64,000 bases of DNA, from assembly GCF_020379485.1 (NCBI RefSeq), contig NC_063450.1, positions 47,954,681 through 48,018,680 on the forward strand. The letters are read 5' to 3'. The notes under the pieces are model-generated. The model was not told where the DNA came from, did no database searches, and saw only the letters and a program-made list of their open reading frames with translations. A program made the position numbers and the translations under genes. The DNA comes from Brassica napus. Taxonomy: Eukaryota > Streptophyta > Magnoliopsida > Brassicales > Brassicaceae. Shown here in pieces: positions 1 to 11,681 of this stretch (its first letter is position 1; each line of letters begins with the position of its first letter).

Positions 1-446
1 TGGTTTCTTTTCCGAGCCGTAGACCTGCAAAGCGTCTGGGTTTTTGTGAAGGCTGCTCTCCGATGATGGAGCTCATGCGATTAAACCGCTGGCGTTATGG
101 CTCTTCAATTTGCTAAAATTGTCCGACGGTCTCTTCTTCTCTGGTATCCTGTTTCCGGTGTGTCCGGTGGATCTACGGGAAGTTGCTCCGGTGACGATTT
201 TCTTGTCGTGAAGATCGGTGGCGTTACAATTTTTGGGCACGTGTCTCTCCATCGCTGACAATGTAACGCGTGGATGTGTTCGGGTTGATTCACCTTCTTC
301 ATTTTGGGCATTTTTTGTCTGGTTTCTTTTTGGGCTTTATTTCTAGCCATGTTGGGTTTTCTGTTGCTCTTGGTTGGGCCTCTTTGTATTTGCTGGTCTC
401 TTGCCTTTGTGTTTTTATAATACAAGATGATTAAGTGAAAAAAAAA
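1..446 (+). mobile_element. Retroposon 3' region with poly(A) tail (partial)
   Basis: A GC-richer stretch ends in about eleven A residues at 437-447, after which the DNA becomes strongly AT-rich. It holds no long coding frame. Its composition (repeats of gggcttt/gggcct, an acgcgtg motif, then a short AT leader and poly(A)) resembles the 3' part of the retroposon at 3851-4797, which lies in the opposite orientation. Its left end is outside the window, so no target duplication can be checked. It is probably a non-autonomous LINE-type element, possibly Sadhu-like; the family name is a guess. Confidence 0.4.
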
Positions 447-1408
447 AATCAGATATATTCACTTTTTTGCTAGTATAGGAATTATATACCAAGAATTTAG
501 AGAATAAGATTACTTTACGAAAGTATAAGAGAAATTATGTAAAAGTATATTTACAGATATTAAAACTTACACGTAAACATAAATAACAACAGATTCATGA
601 ATTAAAGTAACAAAAGAAATATAGGAAAATAGCGATATTATTTTAAAATATTATATACAAAAATGTAATATAGTCAGAAATATTTGTTTATTTTGTCAAA
701 AATTCCAAGAAATATGTTAAGATTTTTTTTTAAATTATAGAGGAATTTCGACGCATTAAGATTTTTTTTTTCTTAACTTAAAGATCAGACATATATCAAA
801 AGCACAAAATATAATAGCGGAAAGGTTTACACGTGGTAGCAGGAGTTTTTGTTCTGCTATCCGATTTTAAGTTTTAGGTTTTTAAACCATGTTTATCTCT
901 GATTAAAACTGAATTTCTTAATGCAAGGACCCCACCAAAACCTTTAAAACCAATCACAAAAGTAAGCAAATAAGGATCGATCTTTCTCTGTTTCTTTGAC
1001 TGTTCGCAGGTTCCACTGACACGTGGTATTCCGCGATTGGTTAGACTTTTAATTAAATTTTTCTTTTTTTTCAGATTAAAAAAAAAACAAAATAACTTAC
1101 TTATGGTTCCGTGCCTGCCTTGAACATGTTCTCAGTTATTGTTGTCAAAAAAAAAATGTTAAGTTCTTACTAAGGCAAAGTAATAATGGTCAAAAAGATA
1201 CATGTGCAATAGTTTCCTACTAAACATAACATACCATCGGTTATTAATTTAATAAAATGTGAAAAGTCCAACCTCTTTCTCTCTCCCTGACGATTTGTCA
1301 ATAAATTGGAGATAATCGCCACCAAACTCTTTCACACAAGTCGTAACGGTCCTTCAAAGATTTTGTTTTTCTTTTCTTCTTTGGTTCTGAAAGAGAAAAA
1401 ATTACGTA
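447..1408. other. AT-rich upstream region of the NIP1;2 gene
   Basis: No gene or clear repeat is visible. The segment is AT-rich with poly(A)/poly(T) runs and carries the presumed promoter and 5' leader of the aquaporin gene that starts at 1409. The motif acacgtggta occurs near 829 and 1019, each containing an ACGTG core of the G-box/ABRE type. Whether these sites act is unknown. Confidence 0.4.
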
Positions 1409-3474
1409 ATGGCGGAGATCTCGGGAAACGGCCATGGTGACTCCAAAGAAGGAGCAGTGATGGTGAACATCAACCAAGAAGTTGAACTTCAACAACAACA
1501 AAAAGAAGCTATTCATACCACAAAATCCATGAAGAAACAAGACTCTGTCCTCTCGTTCTCTGTCCCTTTCTTACAAAAGGTGTTCACTTCTGTTACTCTC
1601 AATCCCCAAACAACAAAAAACAAAAAAAACCTTTCACCGATTTTTCTGGTGTTTAGACTCTCTTCGATGAAGATTTCTTCTGTTCAATGAAACTACTCTG
1701 TTTCTTATTTTGTTGCAATTGCTCTGTTTTCAGTTGATGGCGGAGATTCTTGGAACGTACTTTTTGATATTCGCCGGTTGTGCATCGGTGGCTGTAAACG
1801 CCCAACACGACAAAGCCGTGACTCTTCCGGGGATCGCCATCGTTTGGGGACTCACCGTCATGGTTCTTGTTTACTCTCTCGGTCACATCTCGGGCGCTCA
1901 TTTCAATCCGGCGGTCACGATTGCGTTCGCATCTTGCGGCCGTTTCCCTCTCAAACAGGTCAACACATACACACAATATATAACACCTATCAAGTTTTGT
2001 TTTTATGTGTCATTTTGAGTTTGATGAACAAACTAGAACCTTGACGTTTTGTGTTTGATAACTCTAGCTTAGCTGTCTTCTTGATTGTATTGCACGCAAC
2101 TAATTTTAATAATAAAGATTTTTTCCCTAGCCAATAAAGTTTTTATTGTAGATTGCAATTTTATTTTTATATCTTTCAAAATTTAATTTCTGAGAAATAG
2201 TTTTGTCAGACAAGTTTTTTAAAAGAATTTATCCGTATTAGATCAATCATTTACTAAATTCCATATTCAGCTCAAGGGAGGAATTATTTAAAGCCGATTT
2301 ACCTTTAATGCGACATTAAACCACATTTTCTAAAGTTTATCTATATGATTCTTTGATATTTTAGGTTCCGGCTTATGTGATATCACAAGTGATCGGATCG
2401 ACGCTTGCGGCGGCGACGCTGCGGCTTTTGTTCGGACTTGATCAGAATGTTTGCAGCGGGAAACATGATGTGTTCGTCGGAACATTACCGTCGGGATCCG
2501 ATTTGCAGTCGTTTGTGATCGAGTTTATAATCACTTTCTACCTAATGTTCATCATTTCCGGAGTTGCAACCGACAATAGAGCGGTTAGTATTTCAAAATC
2601 TTCTTATACTGCATGGAAAGTCTACAGTATTTCAACAAAATTATATATAGTCAAATGATTTAAATTTGATGGCTGTTTGTTGGGGATTCTTGCTATTTTA
2701 GCATGTTCGTTTTAACTTTAGCTAATGTTATAGCTTTTCAGTTTAGTTATAAAGATCAAGTTTATGTTAAATTGTAAAGTCTGCTTTTCAGCAAAAAAAA
2801 ATATAGAGCTAATATTTTGTTTCCATTTTACCTTTTAAGGTTTTTAATGAAAAGTGGACTACGTACACTAATTTATAGTTTTATCTTTGATTTTAAATTT
2901 TTACTACTAGGAAAACAAGTTTACTATATTTTTCTTGACCAAAGCCTTTTCCTAGTTCTCGATCGTATATTTAATTATTAATTTGTGTTGTTATGATTAC
3001 CTCAGCAATATTTATGATAAAGTAATTAATATTGGACCCGTTAACAAAATAAAAGTGATTAATAATATTAGACCCATATGACAAATCAGATTGGAGAACT
3101 TGCCGGACTAGCAGTGGGGTCGACGGTGCTACTTAACGTGATTATTGCCGGGTAATTATTTTTACTTATAAAATCTTTTTATTTTACCGTTATGTATATA
3201 TTTTCTTCTTCTATTTTTGACAAAAACTTAAATTGATATATGGTTTTTTATCAGACCGGTATCAGGAGCTTCGATGAATCCAGGAAGAAGTTTGGGACCT
3301 GCAATGGTATACAATTGCTACAAAGGAATTTGGATATACATAGCGTCTCCAATTCTTGGTGCGGTTGCGGGTGCATGGGTTTATAACACGGTTAGATATA
3401 CCGATAAACCGTTGCGTGAAATAACCAAAAGCGGCTCGTTTTTAAAGTCCGCGCGAAATGGTAGCTCTCGTTAA
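1409..3474 (+). CDS. NIP1-2: NIP1;2-type nodulin-26-like intrinsic protein (aquaporin)
   Basis: Membrane channel of the NIP subfamily. In Arabidopsis NIP1;2 passes water, glycerol and metalloids and has been linked to aluminium-malate transport. Five exons fit with GT-AG introns: 1409-1579, 1734-1958, 2365-2583, 3090-3151 and 3255-3474. Together they give 298 residues, the usual NIP length. The first pore motif is canonical (SGAHFNPAVT). The second is NPG instead of NPA (GASMNPGRSLGPA), which is the normal NIP1 state. The N terminus is hydrophilic and Gln-rich (VELQQQQKEA). The C terminus carries KPLREITKSGSF, a basic tail with Ser sites as in nodulin-26 phosphorylation sites. No lesion is seen, so the gene looks functional. 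NIP1;1 is the nearest alternative, but the N terminus and C terminus match NIP1;2 better. Confidence 0.95.
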
Positions 3475-3838
3475 GAAAACAAAGTCATGGCTACGTTAAG
3501 TTAGTCATTCGGAGGTTATGTTGTATTATCAATTAGAAGTAATGACTGTTTTGGTAATTGTGTTTCTTTAAATGGATAACTACCACTAAAAGTTTTAAGG
3601 ACGTATGGTATGTAACGAATATATAAAATTAATTTACCAAAAAAGAATATATAAAATTATGAGTTTTAAACTTTTTAGCATATAATCCGCTATCTTGCGT
3701 AAATTTACAAAAACAATCATCACCAAAACAAAATACAAGTCAACCTTTTACGTAATCAAACCTTTGCTGGTGTAGGGATTGTAAAATCGGCATATAGCCG
3801 TGTACCGATTTGAACATTTAAAACCCCCATGAAAATAT
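3475..3838. other. NIP1;2 3' flank
   Basis: AT-rich sequence containing the probable 3' UTR of the aquaporin gene. No other gene is visible before the retroposon that follows. Confidence 0.4.
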
Positions 3839-3850
3839 GAAACGGAAGTT

Positions 3851-4797
3851 TTTTTTTTTTTTTTTATCACTTTGAAATTTATTAAACAAGTTCATAATCT
3901 ATAATAAAGACCCAAGAGAAGGGCTAGACTGAAAAGGTCCAACGATGCAAACAGTTGGCCCAAACGCAAAAGAAAGAGGAGGCCCATGAGTAGCGGCCCA
4001 AAGTTTTTCAAGGCAACAACTGCCTTTGCGGTAAAGACGACACGAGAGAAAGCTCGAAACACGCGTCAAGCTCTGGAAGAGAAAAGAACACGTGCCGCTT
4101 GAGTCAATCCACCGCTTCAACGCCGACGACAATTCTTCCCCGGAACTCCGACCACCGGAAGACGAAAACGTCCAACGACGAAGGGAGACAGCTCATAGAA
4201 GAGCACCCGTTGAGAACGGAATCGAAGCCGACATCAGTTAACAAACCACCACTTCGATAAAGAGGAATCGAGCGCTGCGATCGATCTAAGAGATCAGATT
4301 CACCTGTAAATAAAAGCAGTCACCTTTATAGATAAAGAGTAGCTCGAAGGTGAAAGAGCCCAATAAAGGCAAGGAGATAATAATCAGATCCTTAGATGGA
4401 GAGACAATCGAAACCGAAGGAAAGCATATTGAAGCGGAGGCGAAGAGAAGAACCAAAAACAGAGGAACCAGTATGAAACAGTTCCAAACTCGCTAACAAC
4501 ACCGCCGCAAAGGATGGTGAGATACGAGACAGAAGCCGAAGAAGACGGTGCTAAGGAAGCCACCGCTTCCCGGAGGCAAGAGCCGGCGAAGTCGACGCTA
4601 ATTTAGCCATCACTTCCCGGAGTCAAAAGCTGGTGAAGACAGTGTTTATGGGAACCCCCGCTTCTCAGAGACAACCATCTGATCTATTGATCAGACAAAC
4701 AAAAAGTTTTGATAACTCTCATCATCACCTCCGTGAAAGATATTAGAGAGAGAACGGAGGGATGAGAGAGAAACCCCCACCAGGAGATATCTCTATG
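3851..4797 (-). mobile_element. Non-autonomous poly(A) retroposon with 12-bp target duplication
   Basis: The insert is flanked by the exact direct repeat GAAACGGAAGTT at 3839-3850 and 4798-4809. On the plus strand it begins with a long T run (to about 3865), which is the poly(A) tail of a minus-strand element. The body is about 930 bp, relatively GC-rich, and has no convincing protein: the 77-residue frame at 3899-4132 has no recognisable domain. The size, poly(A) tail and variable target duplication fit the Sadhu class of Brassicaceae retroposons, or a LINE-derived non-autonomous element. The family assignment is inference; the insertion structure is directly visible. Confidence 0.75.
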
Positions 4798-6432
4798 GAA
4801 ACGGAAGTTCAAGCCCTAAGAAACTTACATTAACACATTATCATTTTACCATGACAAATATATAGATGTACTAGGGTCGGCGCGGGCTACGCCCGAGTTT
4901 TTTGTTTTAATTTTAATTTTAATTATATATTTAGTATGTTTATTTAATATATAAATTTTAGAATCTATTATAAAAATATAAATAGCTATAGACAAATATA
5001 AAATAATTTTAAATCATTCATTACTTTTGGCTTACACAATTTTAAAATTTTAGTATCCAATTTTTTTTTTTTTTGAAATTATATATAAGGTGAAGAGCAA
5101 AATGAACAAAAATGAATTAAATTCTAGTTATAGTATTTAATTGGTTAAATTGTAGACATGTGTTATTTCACTTAAAATAAAAAGGGTCGGTCCGCGCGTG
5201 GATTATATATTTCAATTTGTTAATATATTATTTTTTATATATTTTTGTTTATTACTTTTCTTATATGTTATTTGATATTTATAATATATTTTATTACAAT
5301 ATTAGTAGGTAAAGATAACATAAATACTCATTATTTTAAGTAAAACTAAATTATATCTCTTATTCAAAGAAATTCATAAAAAAGTAAATAAACTGCATTA
5401 TTTATTTACATGCTAAATGTCCTCAATATATTCATCTCATGTATGTTTTTTAGTGTGTTACTTCCCCACATTGGTGAAGATTTATAACTTAAAATTGTGA
5501 TAAAAATTGGTAATGAATACATTTTTGAGTGACTTACACAGACAATTGTTATAACTTTTATTTTAAGAAAAATTTGAAAAGTTTTGTGTTTATGAAATTT
5601 AAAGAGTTCCACTAACTCTTTCTTCCATTTTTTTTAACTTCTTCAATTATTTTATTGTTTACTCCGTATAGTTATATACTTATATATCTCATGTAGTTCT
5701 TTGTTCATGTTACTCGAACCAATACGATGGAAGCACATATATATGAATAATATTGAGATTTCTCATTTCAAATTTAAGCAAGCTATACCTTCGTTTTAGT
5801 AGTTAGCCTTTACGATACTACTTGATCAAGTAAAAGAAAATAACCAAAGTTATGATTCAGGTGACCTTTTACGTATATACCCAGTCATGCCTACTGAAAT
5901 TCTACAACTCTCTGCTTTCTATCCATTTTTCAGCTTCCATGTCTCTGTTAGGCATTTCTTCAAGAAAATTCAAATTTTTTATCAACTCCAATACCAGCCT
6001 AGCTCTGTCCAATCTATTCCATTATCATAACTACAAAACAGTCACCAACCACCATATTTCTTCTTCTCAAACTAAGAAACAATGTTGTAATTTCTTGTTC
6101 AATCTCAAACTGTCAAGGCACATATGATGGTATAGAGAAGAAGAAGAAGTATGAATCTTAGTCCATGACTGCTGGTCTTCTTGCACGCATCAATTAAAAA
6201 ACGTGTGAAACAGATGGATTAGCAAGATTTGCGGGCTATGAACTCCAGGATGCTTAGCTTGCATAAGATCCCTCTTTTGAGGATTTTTCAGCTTCTTTGG
6301 CACTTAATTAAAGACCATGTATGCATTCTACAAAACCTTACAATCAACATAAACTTGCATCTAAAATAAGCATTATCAATCCTAAAACAGTCTTATTTCA
6401 CTCTAGGTTGATGATTCCCAATTTATCAATGG

Positions 6433-6752
6433 CAGGGCCGGCTCAACATTGTTAGGGGCCCTAGGGCAAAAAAAATTTTTTTTACTCTTTAAAATTTATA
6501 TGTGGATAATGTTTAAAATATTTTTAAAATTTAATCAGTAATATTTTGTATATTTGTAATGAAAATAAAACTATATACATATCAAATAATTTTAGGCCCT
6601 TTTCAATTTTATTTATTTTATTTATTATATTTATATATATAAATATATAGATTTATAAAAAAAATGGACCCCTTAGTTATTATTATACGGGGGGACACGG
6701 GCTTGGGCCCGGGGCGGTCTCACCACTTGTCCCCCCTTGTGAGCCGGCCATG
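6433..6752. mobile_element. hAT-type MITE, 8-bp TSD
   Basis: The element begins CAGGGCCGGCTCA and ends TGAGCCGGCCATG, which are imperfect terminal inverted repeats. It is flanked by the perfect 8-bp direct repeat ATCAATGG at 6425-6432 and 6753-6760. The 320-bp body is AT-rich with a GC-rich right part and has no coding capacity. An 8-bp duplication with CAGGG-type ends is the signature of hAT transposons. It sits inside the larger Helitron and is therefore younger than it. Confidence 0.85.
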
Positions 6753-6949
6753 ATCAATGGAAAGACCAGTAAACACACAAAACAAGAGAGAGTTACACAT
6801 AAAGACACATTCTGTCTTTTCTTTACCTGCAAAGACACATTCAGTATTTGACACACTTTTTGTGTACGGATGCCACAGTTGTGGACGAAAAAGTCCTTTG
6901 TTAGAGAAACAAGCAAGGATGTTTGGTTTAGAATGAAAGAAAAAAAAAC

Positions 6950-9430
6950 TAAATAGTCACTTATTTGTTTGAGGAAGTAGGTTTATCGGTTAGTGAGTCT
7001 ATTTTAAGCCCTTGGATGAGATGCTAATAAACCATATCCAATGGATGAAAAAATGACAGTACAAAAACTTAAATTGTTGATAGTGACTCATCAAGATTTG
7101 AGTTTTTTTTTAACATAAGTAATACTAGCTTTCTTTTCTTCTTCTTCAACGAACTTAAAGTTATTTACGAAAGTGTGTGAATCTTTCAAATGTTTTTTTG
7201 AGTTTGTTTTTGGTTTTCTCGATTTTGATTCTAACAGTGCAGGGAAAGCGTTGAGAAGTCAAAGGTGGTCAAGGGATGTGTGGATATGGTTTATGTGGAT
7301 TGGGGTTTATGATTTGGGGAAGTGTAGATAAGAAAGCATAGATAGGGGAGTGCGTACATGTTGTATAATTGTGGATATAAATCGAAAAATTGTAACATTA
7401 TATAGAGACACGGAGAGACGTGGACAATGATGGTGTGGTCAGTGACGACATAGACATGGAAATTGCGTATCCACGACTAAGTATCCACCAAATCCTAAAA
7501 ATATAACCCAACCACAGTTCATGTATCCAACAATACGTATCCACACATCTGTGTCCTTACCCAACATTGCATCCACAACCAAACCCCCCCCCCCACATGC
7601 GCTTGTGTGTCCACGGATATGTAGCCACGCCCTAATAACCTCAGAAACAACAAACAATGGATATCAGATGGAGGAGACAACGAGATTCGTGTTTGGTCTT
7701 GGATGTTAGATAGAAGAGCCAGAGAGATTGGGTTTTGGTGTTGGGAAGATCCAGCAAGAAGACATAGGAAGAACACGCCGACCTCTGATGAACACAACGG
7801 TCTCGGAAAAACAGACTGTCTCTGAAAGTGATGGAGAGGACGACGGTACTCTAGTTCAAATGTAATTGTCAAAGATGATAGATGAATCTGAGACGTGTGT
7901 TTGGAATTATGTCAAGAGAAAGGGGATCTGAGAATTTTAAGTTATGGATGCAAAATAAAAAAAAAATGTTTCTATAATTTATTATTTACTCAAACACTGG
8001 ATGTCGAGTTCAAGGGCAAATTAGACAAAATGATTTGGGAAAGTGTCTTCCAAACTCAATGTGTCTGAAAACTCAAAATGTGTCTTTGAAGGTAAATTTC
8101 TCACAAAACAAACAGTCCACAAGCATGTTCTGCCTCAGATTTAAAAATATATAAATTACTATGGAACTTAGAAAAACAGCTGAGAAATTGTACCTTAAGC
8201 ATGACAATCGATGAAAGTCAAAAAGTCAAGCAATCATCCCCACAATTGCCGCTGCTACCTCTGTTATTCAAAAATTGTTGTTGACTTCGCAACTCCTTAT
8301 TTTGAAAGGTGAAAATGCCACAAGAGTTTAGCTGAAAATAACATAACCTCACTAACACTATTGATAAGAAACTCTTCAATCAGGCGTACCAGAACAGATT
8401 TTATTTGGCTAGTAATGCACAGAACATCCCATAATTAAAGACTGCCAACCTCTCTTCCGCCCCACCTGTATTTAGTTATGCAAAAATATCAACTCTGAAT
8501 CGAATTTGTTATATATGAGCACAATTCTTGTTTTTTTTTTGCAACAGATAGCTCATCGGCTCCATCCAGCATGTTTTCGTGTAAAGACTTTAAGCTGCTT
8601 CACTTACCAGTCTGTTTTCTAATATCTCAGGTACACATAAAGAAGGATTCTAACCCTCAATTCGTGATGCTGTTGTGTAGGGGAGTACTTGCAGTAACCC
8701 ATGACCTGAAAAATACAAAACACATATCTTGATGGTCAAAGCACTGCAGGAGCTTTTGCTGCAGAAAGCATATGAATAAAAAAAGTTTAGAGACTCCCTT
8801 TTGACTGAATGTATAAATCATCGATCTGGAACAAAACGTATAAGATTAAAAGAACCAAACGAAAATAATAGATAGAGTATATGTCTCTTGGAATGAAATA
8901 GATGATGCATATGCTAAAAGATGAGAACCCAATTAACTCAAAATCCATTATTATCACCACCGATGAACCTCTCGAATTTTGCAGGGAAAGATTGGCTTGC
9001 ATGAACGTAGATATGGGGTGAGGTTGTTGTTTTTCTTAAAAAAATACTTTGACAAATGCAAGATATTCGTTTTCCATATCCCTCTCTGATATTTATCGAG
9101 TCAAACTTAAACTTAAACTTATACACAATGAGAGTATCAGAGATATTTACCTTTGTTCCAAACTCATGACTGATATTTGGGATGTCGTCTTCTGCTATAG
9201 TTGTCATCACTGCAACGACACGTTTCTCTGCCACAATGGCTAACACTGGCTCCGTCAAAGTAATGATCCCGAGTCGTCAGAAACCAAACTGTGATATCGA
9301 GTCGTCGGAAACCAGACTAAGAGGATTTGGAACAATCTTGTTTCACCTTAGAATAAAATGCGATTGAAACGGGGAGAGCAATCAGAAGAGCTCAACGTTT
9401 TGGAGTTGACAACGAATTCATCAGAATAAA
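6950..9430. other. Helitron interior without a recognisable gene
   Basis: Short open frames occur on both strands (for example 7519-7872 and 8938-9258, minus), but none shows a known domain, splice pattern or consistent coding character. A C run of 13 bases lies at about 7586-7598. A short direct repeat around 9270-9320 contains gagtcgtcagaaacca and a close copy. I see no protein function here. Confidence 0.35.
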
Positions 9431-9985
9431 TATTGAATATTAAAAGAGATTTACAATGAGCGATGCACCTACAGGGAGAAGACCGCGAGATGATATCATT
9501 ACAGTAAGCGATACACCAAATCTTCGGAAACCAATTTATAGCTATGAGGAATTGTGGGGATGTGTTAAAGGTGTTAATGACGTTTAATCAATAATCTCGC
9601 AACGTTTCAGAGGATAAGAACCGAAAACGAAACAACGATGTTTAATATAGGGATTGTTCACGACGATTCGTCTAACTCAACCCTCCTGAAACTCCATTGT
9701 GGGTGAAGATCGTCAGAGATCAAAGTAGAAGATGAACCCTAAAACTGGATATCGCTTGCGCTAAGAAAATATTAGTCTCTCTAACGGGTTTACCTTTTGA
9801 CTTTTGCAAAACTAAATAAGAAAGAGCCCACTAAATATTCAAGAAAAAGCCCATTTTAATTTGATTATGTTTAAATGATACGGTGTGTTTTGTTTGGCTG
9901 GTGTCACAACTCCAGAGCTCGACTTTTCTAGGTGGAATCCTATGTGGCGCAAAAAGGAGAGATCAAAATACTACTTTATAATAGA

Positions 9986-10960
9986 TAGATAGATAGATTC
10001 AATAAATCTTTGTTGCTTATCAGAAAAAAACATAATTTGATACTTGTCCAAAATTTTCGCCGTACTCTATCCCGTCGCAACTACCCAACTCGGCGACGAT
10101 AAAACCGTCTAATGCGTCACAATTATTAGAAAATTTTCTCACCGTCCAATTTGTTTTTTTTTTTTTTTGAAACACACCGTTCAATTTGGTTTGGTTTGTG
10201 GTTATGCTATTTAAAGTTTTGTATATATACATGTATATATTTGTAATTACGATAAAAACTGTTGTCACAAAATGATAGTGTGTTTAAAAAAAAAAAAGAG
10301 CTCAGAGGTTTGGATTTTCATTTCACATTTCTAGATCTTTTAAAATGTTGAAAACGGTATAATTTTGATAACTATACACGGTTATATACGTGTTGTAAAT
10401 CTATATAATAAAAGTTATACTTACAATTGACTCTATAACGAAAGGTTTGCTTACATTTTATTTTTGTAATAATGACTCTTTCTGTACATCTAAGCGAAGT
10501 GACGGTTTTATTTGAAAAAACTATAACAACCTTGACCAGGACTTACGTATGGTTGTATGAATTTTTTCGATCTCTTCCTCTCTTTTTTTTATGCGAAATA
10601 TTCGATCTTCATATTCAGGAGGATAATGAACTCAGTTATGGAAGCCCACAAACTTTTCTTTTAAAAGCAATATTTTCCAAAATTACTATTTAGAACTCGT
10701 CAAAAGAAGCACAAAATACGGAGTTGCTAACATTGCCAAGTGTGCAATACATTGTCCAGAGCTTGACAATCGACTAAGTGTAACTTTGTCCACAAAACGC
10801 CAACGCTAACCTCGCTATTGTTCGCCACATCTGAACTCTATAACCATTCGCCACATATAATAACTTGTTACATCCAAACCATCGTCATATTTTCCTCATG
10901 CAACATCTCTCCTGTCTTGTAAGACCATAGCACAGAACAAGGCTTTTTAGTCGTTACGCG
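9986..10960. other. Upstream flank of the DUF1264 relic, with a micro-insertion
   Basis: AT-rich intergenic DNA. The only clear structure is the 22-base T-rich insertion at 10154-10175 between two near-identical 13-base repeats. No gene is seen. The short frame at 10472-10693 has no recognisable features. Confidence 0.4.
10154..10175 (-). mobile_element. Micro-insertion of a LINE tail
   Basis: Fifteen Ts followed by GAAACAC lie between ACCGTCCAATTTG (10141-10153) and ACCGTTCAATTTG (10176-10188). On the minus strand this is a seven-base stub plus poly(A), flanked by a 13-base target duplication with one mismatch. It is what extreme 5' truncation during target-primed reverse transcription would leave. 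A second copy of the same stub is at 36287-36308. Confidence 0.7.
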
Positions 10961-11681
10961 ATGGCGTCAAGTGATAAGGCTCCGGTGGCGTGTCCAGCAG
11001 GCATCGGAGAATGTAAGGAGCCAATGGGAGATCCTACGAAGACAACTACGGCGATACTAGAAAAAGGAACGGCTATGATGCAGTCTATGAAACCAATCAA
11101 GCAAATGAGTCTCCACATGTGTTCCTTCGCTTGCTATAGCCACGCCGTCAGATAGAAGTTCATATCTATGGTCACCGTGTAAACCAAGACTTTCTCCAAT
11201 GTGCTGTCTACGAATCCAGTTCCTCTAAGGCTCATCTCATAGGTACACATAAACATTGATTATACGTATAAATGTCCTGGTTGTAACGTTGAGTTTTGAA
11301 GCTTTTGCGTTAGATTATGACTTTAAGATTTATGATGTGTTTCTATTGTATTAAATTAACAGGGATCGAATATATAGTGTCAGAGAAGTTATTCGAAAGC
11401 CTCTCATTCCCATGATTATGAGGTTCTTGATTTTTCATTTTGTATACATTTCCGGTATGTTTATTTATTTATATCAAAGAATCAAAAATGATAAAATTGT
11501 ACGTATTGTTTGTAGATCCAGATGGCTCTTCTAGTAACTCCAAGGATCCCAGAGCTCGTTGCAAAGCCGGAGCTTAAAAATCTTGCCAACTCCTACGGAA
11601 AATTTTGGTGTACATGGCAGTTCGATCGCAGAAAGCAACTAGTCGTAAAAAAAACCATATATTATTATTTTTGATCAAAAA

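Larger units (their letters stand above)
4871..9985 (-). mobile_element. Helitron (minus orientation), non-autonomous
   Basis: Read on the minus strand, the right side starts with TCTATTATAAAGTAG and the left side ends with a GC hairpin (CGGGCGTAGCCCG), then CCGACCCTAG followed by a T. These are the TC start and hairpin-CTRR end of a Helitron inserted between A and T. The 5' boundary is uncertain by about 12 bases because of a (TAGA)n tract at 9982-9997. No Rep/helicase domain is seen inside. A hAT MITE is nested at 6433-6752. A degenerate related terminus (gggtcggtccgcgcg) lies near 5186, suggesting older nested pieces. Confidence 0.6.

Noticed and set aside
7519..7872. A 117-residue minus frame inside the Helitron
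   Set aside because: No recognisable domain. Overlapping frames on the other strand are of similar length, as expected by chance in this less AT-rich patch.
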